Below are positions 1-8,450 of a stretch of 64,000 nt of DNA, piece by piece (position 1 is the stretch's first letter; each line of letters begins with the position of its first letter). The notes below the pieces were generated by a model. That model was given only the letters and a program-made list of their open reading frames with translations, searched no databases and had not been told where the DNA came from. The position numbers and the translations under genes are program-made. Source of the DNA: CAZIPN01 sp964541225 (GTDB taxonomy: Bacteria; Actinomycetota; Coriobacteriia; Anaerosomatales; JAAXUF01); the NCBI GenBank assembly GCA_964541225.1, contig CAZIPN010000003.1, positions 27,753-91,752 on the forward strand, written 5' to 3'.

Positions 1-384
1 TGTGGCCGTCGTCGTTGATGGAATGGCGGTCGGCATCTTCATCGTGGGCGCAAAGATGTTGCGGAAGGTGAACGTGGACTCAAGCGGTTTCTCGGGAGGA
101 TTGGTGATTGGCTGACTGTCGGTCCCGGCGGTCGAAGACGTCGTCGCGCTCCCCCGACCGACGCTACTCGTTGCCGCGGGAACTGCTCCGTTCGATGAGC
201 CGGAGCTTTGGACGAAGAATCCCACCACGAACATGCTCAGCACGCCAAGGAGCACGAGCACCACGATGCCTCCTGCGACGCCGACTATCACCTTGCCACG
301 GGTGCTCGCAAGGAAGGAGGAGCGTTCGGGACTCGGCGCCGGAGAGACTGGCTGCGAATCGCTGCTGTTGGAAAGATCGGTCAC
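1..384 (-). CDS. Partial pilus-locus membrane protein (3' end outside window)
   Basis: This gene follows pilO and runs off the left edge, so only the first 128 codons are visible. GTG at 384 is preferred over GTG at 390 because an AGGAGG box lies eight bases upstream of it. The product has a short Ser/Pro-rich cytoplasmic start, one hydrophobic segment at about residues 28-56, then a Ser/Thr/Gly-rich linker and the motif TFRNIFAPT. Position and topology suggest a PilP-like or other inner-membrane alignment protein of the type IV pilus, but no family is recognisable from the visible part. That role is inference from context. Confidence 0.7.
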   Translation of the reverse strand, partial: MTDLSNSSDSQPVSPAPSPERSSFLASTRGKVIVGVAGGIVVLVLLGVLSMFVVGFFVQSSGSSNGAVPAATSSVGRGSATTSSTAGTDSQPITNPPEKPLESTFTFRNIFAPTMKMPTAIPSTTTAT

Positions 385-396
385 AGTCACTCCCTC

Positions 397-1008
397 CTAC
401 TGCCCGGTGCTCGTCGTTGCGGTGCTGCTCGCTGTCGACGAGGCTGGGATCATGTACGCCTCAAGTTCAATAGACGTCATCTCCGAGTAGTCTGGGACCG
501 CAGCGTTTTCCTGGCTGGCGAGCGCAGTGTTGTTGGTGACATTGGACGTGGAGCTTACGAGGCGCACCCCGCGGTTGAGCTTGTACACGCGTTGAAGAAA
601 ATCGACAGTGTCAGCCCAGGTTCCAGCTATGTCAACCTTTATCGGAATCGCGTAGTACTTTGCGCCGGACGTCGGCGCTGAAGGAGTCACTCCGAGTACT
701 TGGACGCCCGACGCAAACGCCGTGTCCTGAAGTTCGACAATGAGTGACGGCAGATCCGGATTCTCCGGAACGAGATTCTCAAGCCGAAGCCAGTGCGCGT
801 CCGTCTCGGCAGCTCGGCTCTTGCTCTCCTCAAGCGTCGACAGTTGCGCTTTCTGCTGGTTGGATTCGGTGTTCGCGCTGGAGATCTGCGCATCGAGACT
901 ACTGCGCTGCTGGAATTGCGGAAGCAACAGCACTACGACGAGCACGGCGATGACGACCGCGATCCCCACTCCGGCAATGATTATCTGTTCACGCGGGCCG
1001 ATTTTCAT
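397..1008 (-). CDS. pilO: Type IV pilus inner-membrane alignment protein PilO
   Basis: PilO-like protein of about 203 residues. It has a short N-terminus (MKIGPREQ), one transmembrane helix at about residues 10-30, a coiled-coil stretch to about residue 70 and a compact ferredoxin-like periplasmic domain, which is the PilO layout. In type IV pilus machines PilO pairs with PilN and links the PilM ring to the outer parts. An upstream GTG at 1017 touches the pilN stop, but the GGTGGAG box fits ATG at 1008 better. The gene lies between pilN and the truncated membrane gene in a tight operon. The C-terminal tail is Ser/Thr-rich. Confidence 0.85.
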   Translation of the reverse strand: MKIGPREQIIIAGVGIAVVIAVLVVVLLLPQFQQRSSLDAQISSANTESNQQKAQLSTLEESKSRAAETDAHWLRLENLVPENPDLPSLIVELQDTAFASGVQVLGVTPSAPTSGAKYYAIPIKVDIAGTWADTVDFLQRVYKLNRGVRLVSSTSNVTNNTALASQENAAVPDYSEMTSIELEAYMIPASSTASSTATTSTGQ

Positions 1009-1017
1009 CTGCTCCAC

Positions 1018-1764
1018 CTACTGCGACACGCTGGTTGTCGCGGAATTCGCCTTCGTCACTGCGTTCTGCGCGCCCGCGCCGGGCGAACTCCCGCCCGCGC
1101 TCCCTGAGGCGCTTGAACCCGAACTCGTCGCGCCGGACGAACTCGCCCCCGGAACAACGACTCTGCCACTCGCGATGAACGACACAACGGTGACCGACCC
1201 CGGAGCGCCGCTCGTGTCGGTCGACGCCGGCGGGGTCGCCCAGGTATTCCAAACGGTGTTGTTGGCGCTCGTCAGCCACACGTCACTGAGTTCTGAGAGT
1301 TCACTGAGACGCACAAGCGTCTTGGCTACCGACTTGTACGCCACATTGTCGGACTCACCCAGAGTACGCGGCGTATTCGCGGTAACGACTATCCCCGTCT
1401 TCTCATTGATAACCAGGGTATCGAGCCACACTTCATCCGGGAGCACTAGCGAGATGTCATTGGCCACTTGCCCAATGTTGGCCCGGCCGGCCAGAGCTGA
1501 CTGTGCGACAGTCTCACGCTGTTGAAGTTGCTCCTCCTTGTTGCGGAAGATGGAAAGTTGTTGAGCGGTCGTCGAGTACCGCTTCGTCTGCTCCTGGATG
1601 GACTGCAGATCGTTTCGTTTCGAATTCACATCGAACATGAGAAGGAAGTAGAGCCCCGCGACGATGACTAGGAGAACGACTGCCGCAACGAAAATACGTG
1701 GGTACCAGTCCTCGTATCTGCGACGTTCCAGCACTTCCTGCGGGAGCAGGTTTATCTTGAACAT
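1018..1764 (-). CDS. pilN: Type IV pilus inner-membrane protein PilN
   Basis: PilN of 248 residues. The N-terminus carries INLLP, the conserved peptide that in the PilN family docks into PilM. A transmembrane helix follows at about residues 23-43, then a coiled coil and a periplasmic ferredoxin-like domain. The C-terminal 60 residues are low-complexity Ser/Gly/Ala, longer than usual. Its ATG directly follows the pilM stop and its stop directly precedes pilO, so pilM, pilN and pilO are co-transcribed and probably translationally coupled. The assignment is firm because motif, topology and neighbours agree. Confidence 0.9.
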   Translation of the reverse strand: MFKINLLPQEVLERRRYEDWYPRIFVAAVVLLVIVAGLYFLLMFDVNSKRNDLQSIQEQTKRYSTTAQQLSIFRNKEEQLQQRETVAQSALAGRANIGQVANDISLVLPDEVWLDTLVINEKTGIVVTANTPRTLGESDNVAYKSVAKTLVRLSELSELSDVWLTSANNTVWNTWATPPASTDTSGAPGSVTVVSFIASGRVVVPGASSSGATSSGSSASGSAGGSSPGAGAQNAVTKANSATTSVSQ

Positions 1765-2889
1765 CTACGCCAACTCCCCGAGCGCCAACCCGATGGCCGG
1801 AGCACAACCCATCCTATCCGCGAGAACAGCCTGCTCCACGTTCCCTGATGCCGACACATGCGAGAGCGGATCGCCGACCACAACTTGCGTCTGCAGTCCC
1901 TTCTCCAAGTAGCCCGCGAGGTTGTTGAGCTGCGAACCCGTACCCGTAAGGTAGATGCGGGTGATAGTCCGAGCCTGAGTGGCCTGCGTCAAGTAGTAGT
2001 CGAGAGAGCGCCGAACCTCGGCGATGAACTTGTTTCCCTCTCGCTCGAGCGCCTCCTGAGCAGATCGCACATTCGCGTCCGAGATCTCAGGGGAGACCCC
2101 CCCGGCTGCGTTCACATCGGGCAAGCCAGCCTGCGACTTCAAGACCTCGGCCTCATCAAACGTCAGATTCAACACGTTGGCCACAGCCTGCGTGAATTGA
2201 TTGCCTGCGAAGGACGAAACGCGAGTGAATCGCGGGATTCCTCGCTCGACAACCGCAATATTGGTCAAACCCGAGCTAACGTGCACGATGCCGACTGCCT
2301 CGCTTGGATTCTCTCCACCTTCATTGAACCAGCTGGGGGTCGTTCCAAGCAGAGCTCGCACGAGTGCAAATGCGGTGACGTCGACTTGCGCCAGTCGCAA
2401 CCGCGCGCCCTCAACCGCCTGCACCGCACTTGACACGATCTCGCTTGGCGCTGCTACCAAGAGCACTTCCATCATGTGCTCGTCGGCTGGCGTCATGTAC
2501 TCACCGATGATCTGGAAGTCCAGAATGGCCTGATCAACCGGGTATGGAATGTAGTCTTGGGCCTGGTACTGGATCGCCTTGCTCAGCTCGTCCTTCTCCA
2601 TGAACTGCAAGTCGATCAGACGGACTACGACTTTCTGACTCGATATCCCGATCGCGACATCAGAGATCTTGAATCCGTGACGGCGCCACAGTTCTCGGAG
2701 TGCTCCCGAGACAGCCTCGGGATCAACGATTTCGCCTTCGACAACAGCTCCAAAAGGCATGGCTACCCAGCCGTAGTTCGTGAGAACAGGACCGTTGCTC
2801 GTCGACTTGATCTGAGCAGCACGAATGAAGTCGGTCCCTATGTCGAGACCCACAGGTGGTTGCGGGGCGCCGAGAAATCCGGGTGCCAA
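1765..2889 (-). CDS. pilM: Type IV pilus actin-like ATPase PilM
   Basis: PilM of 374 residues, a cytoplasmic actin/FtsA-fold ATPase that binds the PilN N-terminus. The phosphate-1 motif LDIGTDFIRAAQI is near residue 15. Family-typical stretches such as AIQYQAQDYIPYPVDQAILDF and the C-terminal LTGTGSQLNNL (adenosine motif) are visible. The start is TTG at 2889, supported by a strong GGAGGAGG box seven bases upstream. It is the first gene of the pilM-pilN-pilO operon and is preceded by about 400 bases of non-coding DNA with a likely promoter at 2959. Confidence 0.92.
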   Translation of the reverse strand: MAPGFLGAPQPPVGLDIGTDFIRAAQIKSTSNGPVLTNYGWVAMPFGAVVEGEIVDPEAVSGALRELWRRHGFKISDVAIGISSQKVVVRLIDLQFMEKDELSKAIQYQAQDYIPYPVDQAILDFQIIGEYMTPADEHMMEVLLVAAPSEIVSSAVQAVEGARLRLAQVDVTAFALVRALLGTTPSWFNEGGENPSEAVGIVHVSSGLTNIAVVERGIPRFTRVSSFAGNQFTQAVANVLNLTFDEAEVLKSQAGLPDVNAAGGVSPEISDANVRSAQEALEREGNKFIAEVRRSLDYYLTQATQARTITRIYLTGTGSQLNNLAGYLEKGLQTQVVVGDPLSHVSASGNVEQAVLADRMGCAPAIGLALGELA

Positions 2890-2958
2890 CGCTTACCCTC
2901 CTCCGATTGCTACTACGTCTAGTCTGCGAATACAGCTGTAGCGATGGTCCCGTGGCAG

Positions 2959-2967
2959 ACTATACCA
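2959..2967 (-). promoter_or_regulatory. Probable extended -10 promoter of pilMNO
   Basis: On the minus strand TGGTATAGT forms an extended -10 element about 70 bases upstream of the pilM TTG start. A TTGCAG -35 candidate lies 19 bases upstream of TATAGT, which is a wide spacing, so the extended -10 is the main argument. Confidence 0.45.
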
Positions 2968-3154
2968 CATACATCAGCACTGCCTGCAATCCTTGCAGAA
3001 ACCGCCCCTGAACTGCTGTTTAGCCCTTTTGCACGCTCTTGATTCGAGCCCTCTTCGCACGCACTCTATCGCGTACGCCAGTCCATCCGAGCGGTACTAC
3101 CCTCTTGCTCTGCATGTGTATCGACACCACGACCGATCGACTCAAGCCCTTTCT

Positions 3155-3170
3155 TGTGACGAATGTCACG
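3155..3170. promoter_or_regulatory. CRP/FNR-like inverted repeat, copy 1
   Basis: TGTGACGAATGTCACG matches the CRP/FNR-family operator pattern TGTGA-N6-TCACA at nine of ten defined positions. An equivalent repeat with the same defined bases occurs at 5321, upstream of the major pilin gene. It lies in the pilM upstream region but about 190 bases from the putative -10, so its target promoter is uncertain. Confidence 0.45.
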
Positions 3171-3176
3171 GAACTT

Positions 3177-3193
3177 GCATGCTCCGAGCATGC
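3177..3193 (-). terminator. Hairpin downstream of second pilin gene
   Basis: GCATGCT-CCG-AGCATGC gives a seven-base-pair stem with a three-base loop, about 100 bases past the pilin stop. No T-run follows, so it could be a weak terminator, an mRNA 3'-end stabiliser or simply a palindrome. Confidence 0.3.
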
Positions 3194-3291
3194 CACTCTC
3201 TGTTGAGGAATCCAATGCCATTTAGACAGGAGCACGATTCCGCACGTGCGCGACGAACAGAATGCGCCTACGCGCCCAAAGTGCTGAGCCT

Positions 3292-3690
3292 TTAGCGATA
3301 GAGCCCGTGTGTTGTCGAGCAGTCCGAACCACCGGTTGGCAGGACGACGTGCCCGTGGACATCGTAGCCATAGGCGTAGGTCGAAGTCGGCGCCCCATTG
3401 GCGAGCGGACATGTCGGCCAAGCCCGGAGGTAGCCAGCGGCAATGAGGGGACACGTGTCGCCTGCTGTGGTACCCGCTGCAATAGCGGGAGGAGAGGCAT
3501 CCGCAGCCATTCGGTACGACTGCAAGGCACCTTCGATCGTGCGCTGATTCGCGAAACACGCTTTTTGCTTCACGGAGGCGTCTGGCGCACTGAATACCGG
3601 AACGGCTATGGCAACCAGAAGCCCAATGATCAGCACAACGACCGTGAGTTCGACGAGGCTGAAGCCCGCGTCTCTGCACGATTCCTTCAT
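3292..3690 (-). CDS. Type IV pilin-like protein (second pilin)
   Basis: Type IV prepilin of 132 residues. The start at 3690 (MKESCRDAG/FSLVEL) is chosen because GGGGGAGG lies eight bases upstream; in-frame upstream codons would disrupt the short leader. Prepilin peptidase should cut after the Gly, leaving Phe1 and the essential Glu5 at the head of a hydrophobic helix. The mature part shares KACFAN, RT, EG and QSY blocks and a C-terminal DVHG motif with the pilin at 4799, so the two are paralogues. The remaining cysteines could pair. It sits directly after pilD. Minor versus alternative major pilin cannot be decided from sequence. Confidence 0.88.
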   Translation of the reverse strand: MKESCRDAGFSLVELTVVVLIIGLLVAIAVPVFSAPDASVKQKACFANQRTIEGALQSYRMAADASPPAIAAGTTAGDTCPLIAAGYLRAWPTCPLANGAPTSTYAYGYDVHGHVVLPTGGSDCSTTHGLYR

Positions 3691-3788
3691 CCGATACGCC
3701 TCCCCCATGAGCAGAACACGCTGCTGGTATGTATCGACGTCGCGCCGAGCACACTGAAGGCTACATTCCGCGCCCCAACATCCCAACG

Positions 3789-4634
3789 CTAGCCCGCAAG
3801 GTGGACCAGACCCGAATACCAGGACCACAGTTCCGGTCCATACAGCGTGGCAACAACGGCCCCCGCGGCAATGAATGGCCCGAAGGGGAATTTGTGTTGC
3901 CCACCCTGACCGCTGCGTACTGCGGACGCGATTCCGTATGCGGATCCCAGCAGGACTGCGGCGAACAATGCCACGAGCGAATACAAGCCCAGGTAGAGGC
4001 CAATCGCGGCCAGCAGCTTGACGTCCCCAAACCCGTACCCTTGGGCCTTCCGAATCCGGGAGTACACGAACCCGAGCGCGAAGATCGGTACAGCCGCGAC
4101 GAGCGCACCTGCCGCAGACGCCACAAGTGGTTGACCCAGCAATCCAGATGCACCGGTGGCAAACGGAACGATCTTGACGTGGGTGAACTGAGAGACCGCT
4201 GATCCCGCCACGCCGACGGCGGCAAGTGATCCCACCAGCGAATTGAGCAACCGCATGGTATCCACATCAATGAACGCAAGAAGTAGAAGCAGGTAAAACA
4301 TGGCAATGGCGGCAACCGCAGTCGGCGTCATCCCAAACCTGAGTCCCGCGAGGAACCACAGGACCCCGGAGAGAAGCTCCACAAGCGGGTACCGCAACGG
4401 TATGGGCTGTTTGCAGCCTCTGCACTTCCCTCCCAGCACCATCCACGAGATCAAGGGCACGTTGTCATACCATGCGATGGGAGAACCGCAGTTGGGACAG
4501 TGAGACCCGGGGTGCGCAAGCGATTCACCCCTCGGGAGACGCCAGATGACGACGTTTCCAAACGAGCCAAACACAAGGCCGAACAGGAAGAGAGCTGCCT
4601 CATAGAGGGCCGCATTCGCGCTGATGCCAATCAC
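3789..4634 (-). CDS. pilD: Prepilin peptidase / N-methyltransferase PilD
   Basis: PilD (GspO family) of 281 residues, an inner-membrane aspartyl protease that cleaves and N-methylates pilins. It has the N-terminal FGSFGNVVIWRLPRGES block, two CxxC pairs (CPNC and CRGC) of the zinc-binding loop, several transmembrane helices, and the catalytic regions FIDVD and GFGDVK. GTG at 4634 has a GGAAG box six bases upstream. The gene lies between the two pilin genes whose products it should process, so the substrate link is direct. Confidence 0.93.
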   Translation of the reverse strand: MIGISANAALYEAALFLFGLVFGSFGNVVIWRLPRGESLAHPGSHCPNCGSPIAWYDNVPLISWMVLGGKCRGCKQPIPLRYPLVELLSGVLWFLAGLRFGMTPTAVAAIAMFYLLLLLAFIDVDTMRLLNSLVGSLAAVGVAGSAVSQFTHVKIVPFATGASGLLGQPLVASAAGALVAAVPIFALGFVYSRIRKAQGYGFGDVKLLAAIGLYLGLYSLVALFAAVLLGSAYGIASAVRSGQGGQHKFPFGPFIAAGAVVATLYGPELWSWYSGLVHLAG

Positions 4635-4728
4635 CCAACACTTCCATCATTCTCAGGGCTCGTGCCAGGGCACAGCCAACCGCTATCTGCTTCAGGCGCG
4701 CGTGACTCGTCACCCGCAGAATACGCAA

Positions 4729-4754
4729 CAGAGGCTGGCGATCGCCAGCCTCTG
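4729..4754. terminator. Perfect palindrome between pilA and pilD
   Basis: A 26-base perfect inverted repeat (half-site CAGAGGCTGGCGA) lies 45 bases past the major pilin stop. It can fold as a strong GC-rich hairpin in the transcript. No long T-run follows on the minus strand. Its position suggests an attenuator or mRNA-protecting hairpin that raises pilA message over pilD. Confidence 0.55.
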
Positions 4755-4798
4755 CTAGGTTCTTCTTCGAGAACCAACACGCTCATGTACTGCTGCAG

Positions 4799-5185
4799 CT
4801 AGTCAGTGTAGTTCCCGTGGACATCGCAATCCATCGTTACGGAGTTGCCGCCGGTGCCAACGGTGAACGTATAGACGCCATTAGCCGGACACGATGCGGT
4901 CGTCTTGACGTACGTGGGCACAAATGTGCCGCCGTCGGGGTCAGCGATGGCCTCGAACGCGGCCTGAGTCATGTCCCCAGCTGTCTGGGGCGTGCCGCCG
5001 GAACCCAGGTAGGACTGGTAGCCGCCCTCATACGTACGCTCATTCGCGAAACAGGCCTTCGTCTGCGCACTCTTCTTCGCGGCATTGAAGATCGGAACGG
5101 CGATCGCAACAAGGATACCGATAATAAGCACGACGACCATGAGTTCCACGAGAGTGAAGCCCTCGTCCTTGCGGAATGTATTCAT
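4799..5185 (-). CDS. pilA: Type IV major pilin
   Basis: Type IV pilin of 128 residues, probably the main pilus subunit. The start at 5185 gives the leader MNTFRKDEG, then FTLVELMVVV with Phe1 and Glu5. An AAGGAGGT box lies eight bases upstream, the strongest in the pilin region. The mature protein is about 119 residues, with aromatic residues at mature positions 1, 24, 37, 43, 47 and 50 and a C-terminal DCDVHGNYTD. A long untranslated leader and a strong hairpin after the stop suggest high, separately controlled expression. The major role is inferred from the strong start signals and the hairpin. Confidence 0.9.
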   Translation of the reverse strand: MNTFRKDEGFTLVELMVVVLIIGILVAIAVPIFNAAKKSAQTKACFANERTYEGGYQSYLGSGGTPQTAGDMTQAAFEAIADPDGGTFVPTYVKTTASCPANGVYTFTVGTGGNSVTMDCDVHGNYTD

Positions 5186-5320
5186 GACCTCGCACCTCCT
5201 TCCCCTTTGTAGGGATAGCGTGGGCAACCTGATGCTGTCCACTTGTGACAACGTGTGTATCGGTCGACCTCTCGGCGACTTGAGCATTCTCGGCACATTT
5301 CACCAAAGAACGCGCTCGCA

Positions 5321-5336
5321 CGTGACGCGGGTCACA
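5321..5336. promoter_or_regulatory. CRP/FNR-like inverted repeat, copy 2
   Basis: On the minus strand TGTGACCCGCGTCACG has the same TGTGA-N6-TCACG layout as the site at 3155 and lies about 136 bases upstream of the major pilin start. Two copies in two pilus intergenic gaps make a shared regulator plausible. No matching regulator gene is in the window. Confidence 0.5.
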
Positions 5337-5442
5337 CTCTCCGAGGTTGTCGCGGCAACATGTCTCGTCCGACCAGCCATCGAACGTAGGTCCGCAGGAA
5401 CCCTCCGGTAGTCCCGCCGTAAGCGACGGTTCAGAGGCGACG

Positions 5443-6651
5443 TCACTTGACGAGTGTGACGACCTGGAACATGGGAAGGTACAGCGCGATGATCATCCCA
5501 CCGACGATGACGCCGAGAGTGGCCATCATGAGGGGCTCAATCAGAGATGTCAGACCATCGGTTGCGGTAGCGACTTCCTCATCGTAGAAGTCGGCAACCT
5601 TGTTGAGCATGGTATCGAGCGCACCCGTTTCTTCGCCAACACCAATCATCTGGACAACCATAGAGGGAAAGACCTTCGACTCCGCCAGTGGCTTGGCCAG
5701 GGTCTCCCCTTCTTTGATCGCCGAGCGTGCGTGCCGAACCGCACCCGCAACGATGTTGTTGCCTGAAGTGTCCGCGACAATGTCAAGCGCAGTCAGGATG
5801 GGTACGCCAGCGGAAACCAGTGTGCCGAACGTCCGGCAGAATCGGGCGAGGGCGATCTTTCGGACCATCGAGCCGAACACAGGCATGTTGAGCTTGGCTG
5901 CGTCCCAGATTGTCTTGCCCGGACCACGTGACCACCACCGGAAGCCGAAGACGATGCCCGCCAATGCGACAAGTACCACCAGTCCACCCCACCCCGCAAC
6001 GAAGTGCGATGCGACTACCAGTGCTTGGGTTACGGCGGGCAGCTCCCCTCCCATATCGTGGAACATCTTCTCAAACGTCGGCACGACGAAGATCATCATT
6101 GCCGCCATGACTATGAGGACGAGAGATCCCATGGCGATTGGATAGGTCATCGCGGACTTCACTTTGGCCCGCAGCGCAAGTTCAGACTCCAGGTGATCCG
6201 CCACACGCTGCAGAACCTCGTCAAGCACACCGCCGGTCTCACCAGCGCGAACCATGTTCACGAAGATCGGAGGGAACGTCTTCGGGTGCTTGGCAAGTGA
6301 ATCTGACAGCGATTGCCCGGCCTCCACGTCCTTGCCCAGCTGAGCGATGATCTCGCGAAGCCCCGCGCTCTCGGTCTGCTGGGAGAGGATCGTCAGGCAC
6401 TTGGTGAGAGAGAGTCCCGCATTGATCATCGTTGCGAACTGACGCGCGAATATGGAGACGTCCTTCGACTTAACCCCACTGCCGATCTTGAGCTCGCCAA
6501 GTTGCGACAAGGCGCTCTGCTGATCAAGCTCGAGAATGATGTAACCCATCTGAGCCAGACGGGCCTGCACAGCATCCTTGTTGTCGCCATCAAGCCGACC
6601 TTTGACCACCTTGCCGGCCTTGTCGCGAACTGAGTATATGAATGTCGCCAT
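5443..6651 (-). CDS. pilC: Type IV pilus platform protein PilC
   Basis: PilC/GspF family inner-membrane platform protein of 402 residues. It has two repeated cytoplasmic helical domains (about residues 65-190 and 270-390), each with the FARQFATMINAGLSL or LARFCRTFGTLVSAGVPIL signature, separated by transmembrane helices. It sits in the plane of the membrane above PilB and passes ATPase motion to the growing pilus. The start is ATG at 6651 behind GGGAGA, opening with MATFIYSVRDKAGK, which is family-typical. It follows pilB by 30 bases in the same operon. Confidence 0.95.
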   Translation of the reverse strand: MATFIYSVRDKAGKVVKGRLDGDNKDAVQARLAQMGYIILELDQQSALSQLGELKIGSGVKSKDVSIFARQFATMINAGLSLTKCLTILSQQTESAGLREIIAQLGKDVEAGQSLSDSLAKHPKTFPPIFVNMVRAGETGGVLDEVLQRVADHLESELALRAKVKSAMTYPIAMGSLVLIVMAAMMIFVVPTFEKMFHDMGGELPAVTQALVVASHFVAGWGGLVVLVALAGIVFGFRWWSRGPGKTIWDAAKLNMPVFGSMVRKIALARFCRTFGTLVSAGVPILTALDIVADTSGNNIVAGAVRHARSAIKEGETLAKPLAESKVFPSMVVQMIGVGEETGALDTMLNKVADFYDEEVATATDGLTSLIEPLMMATLGVIVGGMIIALYLPMFQVVTLVK

Positions 6652-6682
6652 GATCTCTCCCAATGCCTCTTGTCAGTCGTCA

Positions 6683-8359
6683 TCAGACGATGACGCGCAT
6701 GACCTCTTCTATCGAAGTCATGCCTTGCCTGGCCTTCTCAAGCCCATCTTGTCGCAGGGTCAGCATGCCTTGATCGATCGCGACTTGCTTGATCTCTTCA
6801 GCTGTTGCGTTCTCCACACACAGCCTGCTGATTTCCTCACTCATCATCAGCACTTCGTGGACCCCGACTCGCCCTCGATACCCCGTGTTTCCGCACTTCT
6901 TGCAACCCACAGCGCGATACACGACCTCAGGTAGATTGTCGGCAGGGTAGCCCGCATCTATGAGGACTTCGGGCTTCGGCCGCCACTCCTCTTTGCAGTC
7001 AGGACACAGCCTGCGCGCCAGCCGTTGGGCCAGAACGCAGTCAACTGCCGAGGACACAAGGAACGGCTCGACCCCCATCTCCGTTAGACGGGTTACTGCG
7101 CCCGCCGAGTCGTTGGTGTGCAAAGTGGACAACACCAAGTGCCCGGTCAACGCGGACTCAACAGCAATCTGCGCGGTCTCCTCGTCACGAATCTCGCCCA
7201 CCAGAATCACGTCTGGCGAACAACGCAGGAAGGAGCGAAGTGCTCGCGAGAAGGTCAATCCGGAACGAGCACTTACCTGACATTGGTTGATACCGGGGAG
7301 CCGGTACTCGACCGGGTCCTCGGCAGTCAGTATGTGCCGCGATGGGTTGTTCAGGACGTTGATCGCGGCATACAGGGTGGTCGACTTGCCAGACCCCGTT
7401 GGTCCCGTAACCAAGATCGCTCCGTACGGTTTGGTGAAGGACGCCTCGAACCGCTCAAGCGCCTGCGGCAGGAAGCCAAGATCGGTGAGCTGCAGCAGAA
7501 TCGAGTCGGTTCTTAGAATACGCAGCACGATGCGTTCGCCGTAGACCGTCGGCAGAGTCGATACACGGAAGTCCAACTTGTGCCCGCCAACCGTGATCGC
7601 GCAGTGGCCGTCTTGCGGCTTGCGTGACTCGGCAATGTCCATTTCTGCCATGATCTTGAAGCGGCTGATGATCGAGGTTTGAATGGCCTTTGGTGCTGGC
7701 GGCATGGCCTCGTGGAGCACGCCGTCGATGCGAAATCTCACGCGCAAGTCGTTCTCTTGTGGCTCTATGTGAATGTCAGACGCGCGGTCGGCAACGGCCT
7801 TCTGGATGATGTAGTTGACCAGTTTCACCGCCGGCGCCTCTTCGACGACGTCGGTGAGCTTGTCGAGATCCTGATCGCCGCCAAACTCGTCGACACCGGT
7901 CAGCAGTTCCGAGTCTTCTTGTTCTGCGACTTTGTAGTACTCATCGATGGCCGCGACTATGTCGTCCTTGGTGGAGATGGCCGGTTTGATGTCGTGGCCG
8001 GTGATGATGCGCAAGTCGTCGAGCGCGAGAACGTTCTGTGGATCGGCCATCGCGACGACAAGAACGTCATCCACGAGTTCAATGGGCATCAGGATGTAAC
8101 GCGCGGCAAGGTCTCTGCTTACCAGTGCGACGGCCGCAGGCTGTGGACGTCGCTCGGAGAAGTCGATGTACTCGATACCGATCTGACGCGCCATGACGGA
8201 GAGAATGGCACCCTGACTTGCGTAGCCAAGATCTACGAGCACGCGTCCGATCGGGCTTCCCGTCGCGCGGTACACTTCCAGCGCGTCGTTGAGCTGCTTC
8301 TCGGTGATAATCCCGGCCCGCATCAACAACTGACCGAGTCTCTGCCCAGTTTCCGCCAC
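6683..8359 (-). CDS. pilB: Type IV pilus assembly ATPase PilB
   Basis: PilB of 558 residues, the hexameric motor for pilus extension. The long open frame extends upstream into the neighbouring gene in another frame. GTG at 8359 is chosen for its AAAGAGG box and for giving the usual length. Residues 7-58 hold two MshEN repeats (RLGQLLMRAG..., IGRVLVDLGY...), a known c-di-GMP binding fold. The ATPase domain has Walker A GPTGSGKSTT at about 319-328, Asp and His boxes, and the zinc tetracysteine CPDC/CKKC that marks assembly ATPases rather than PilT. pilC follows directly. Confidence 0.93.
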   Translation of the reverse strand: MAETGQRLGQLLMRAGIITEKQLNDALEVYRATGSPIGRVLVDLGYASQGAILSVMARQIGIEYIDFSERRPQPAAVALVSRDLAARYILMPIELVDDVLVVAMADPQNVLALDDLRIITGHDIKPAISTKDDIVAAIDEYYKVAEQEDSELLTGVDEFGGDQDLDKLTDVVEEAPAVKLVNYIIQKAVADRASDIHIEPQENDLRVRFRIDGVLHEAMPPAPKAIQTSIISRFKIMAEMDIAESRKPQDGHCAITVGGHKLDFRVSTLPTVYGERIVLRILRTDSILLQLTDLGFLPQALERFEASFTKPYGAILVTGPTGSGKSTTLYAAINVLNNPSRHILTAEDPVEYRLPGINQCQVSARSGLTFSRALRSFLRCSPDVILVGEIRDEETAQIAVESALTGHLVLSTLHTNDSAGAVTRLTEMGVEPFLVSSAVDCVLAQRLARRLCPDCKEEWRPKPEVLIDAGYPADNLPEVVYRAVGCKKCGNTGYRGRVGVHEVLMMSEEISRLCVENATAEEIKQVAIDQGMLTLRQDGLEKARQGMTSIEEVMRVIV

Positions 8360-8450
8360 CAGCGACCTCTTTAGAGATTGCGCTCCCCAACAAGGCGACG
8401 CGCTCACGACATTGGAGGCCGGTGCTTCGCGCATCGACCATCGTTCCGAA

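Larger units (their letters stand above)
2890..3291. other. Intergenic region between pilM and the second pilin
   Basis: No gene is supported in these 402 bases. On the minus strand they hold an extended -10 promoter for pilM, a small hairpin that may end the pilin/pilD transcript, and a CRP/FNR-like inverted repeat, each listed separately. Short open frames here have no ribosome-binding site and no recognisable product. Confidence 0.6.

Noticed and set aside
4699..4712. GTGACTCGTCAC palindrome as a third CRP-like site
   Set aside because: The spacer between TGA and TCA is four bases rather than six, so it does not fit the pattern of the other two sites.
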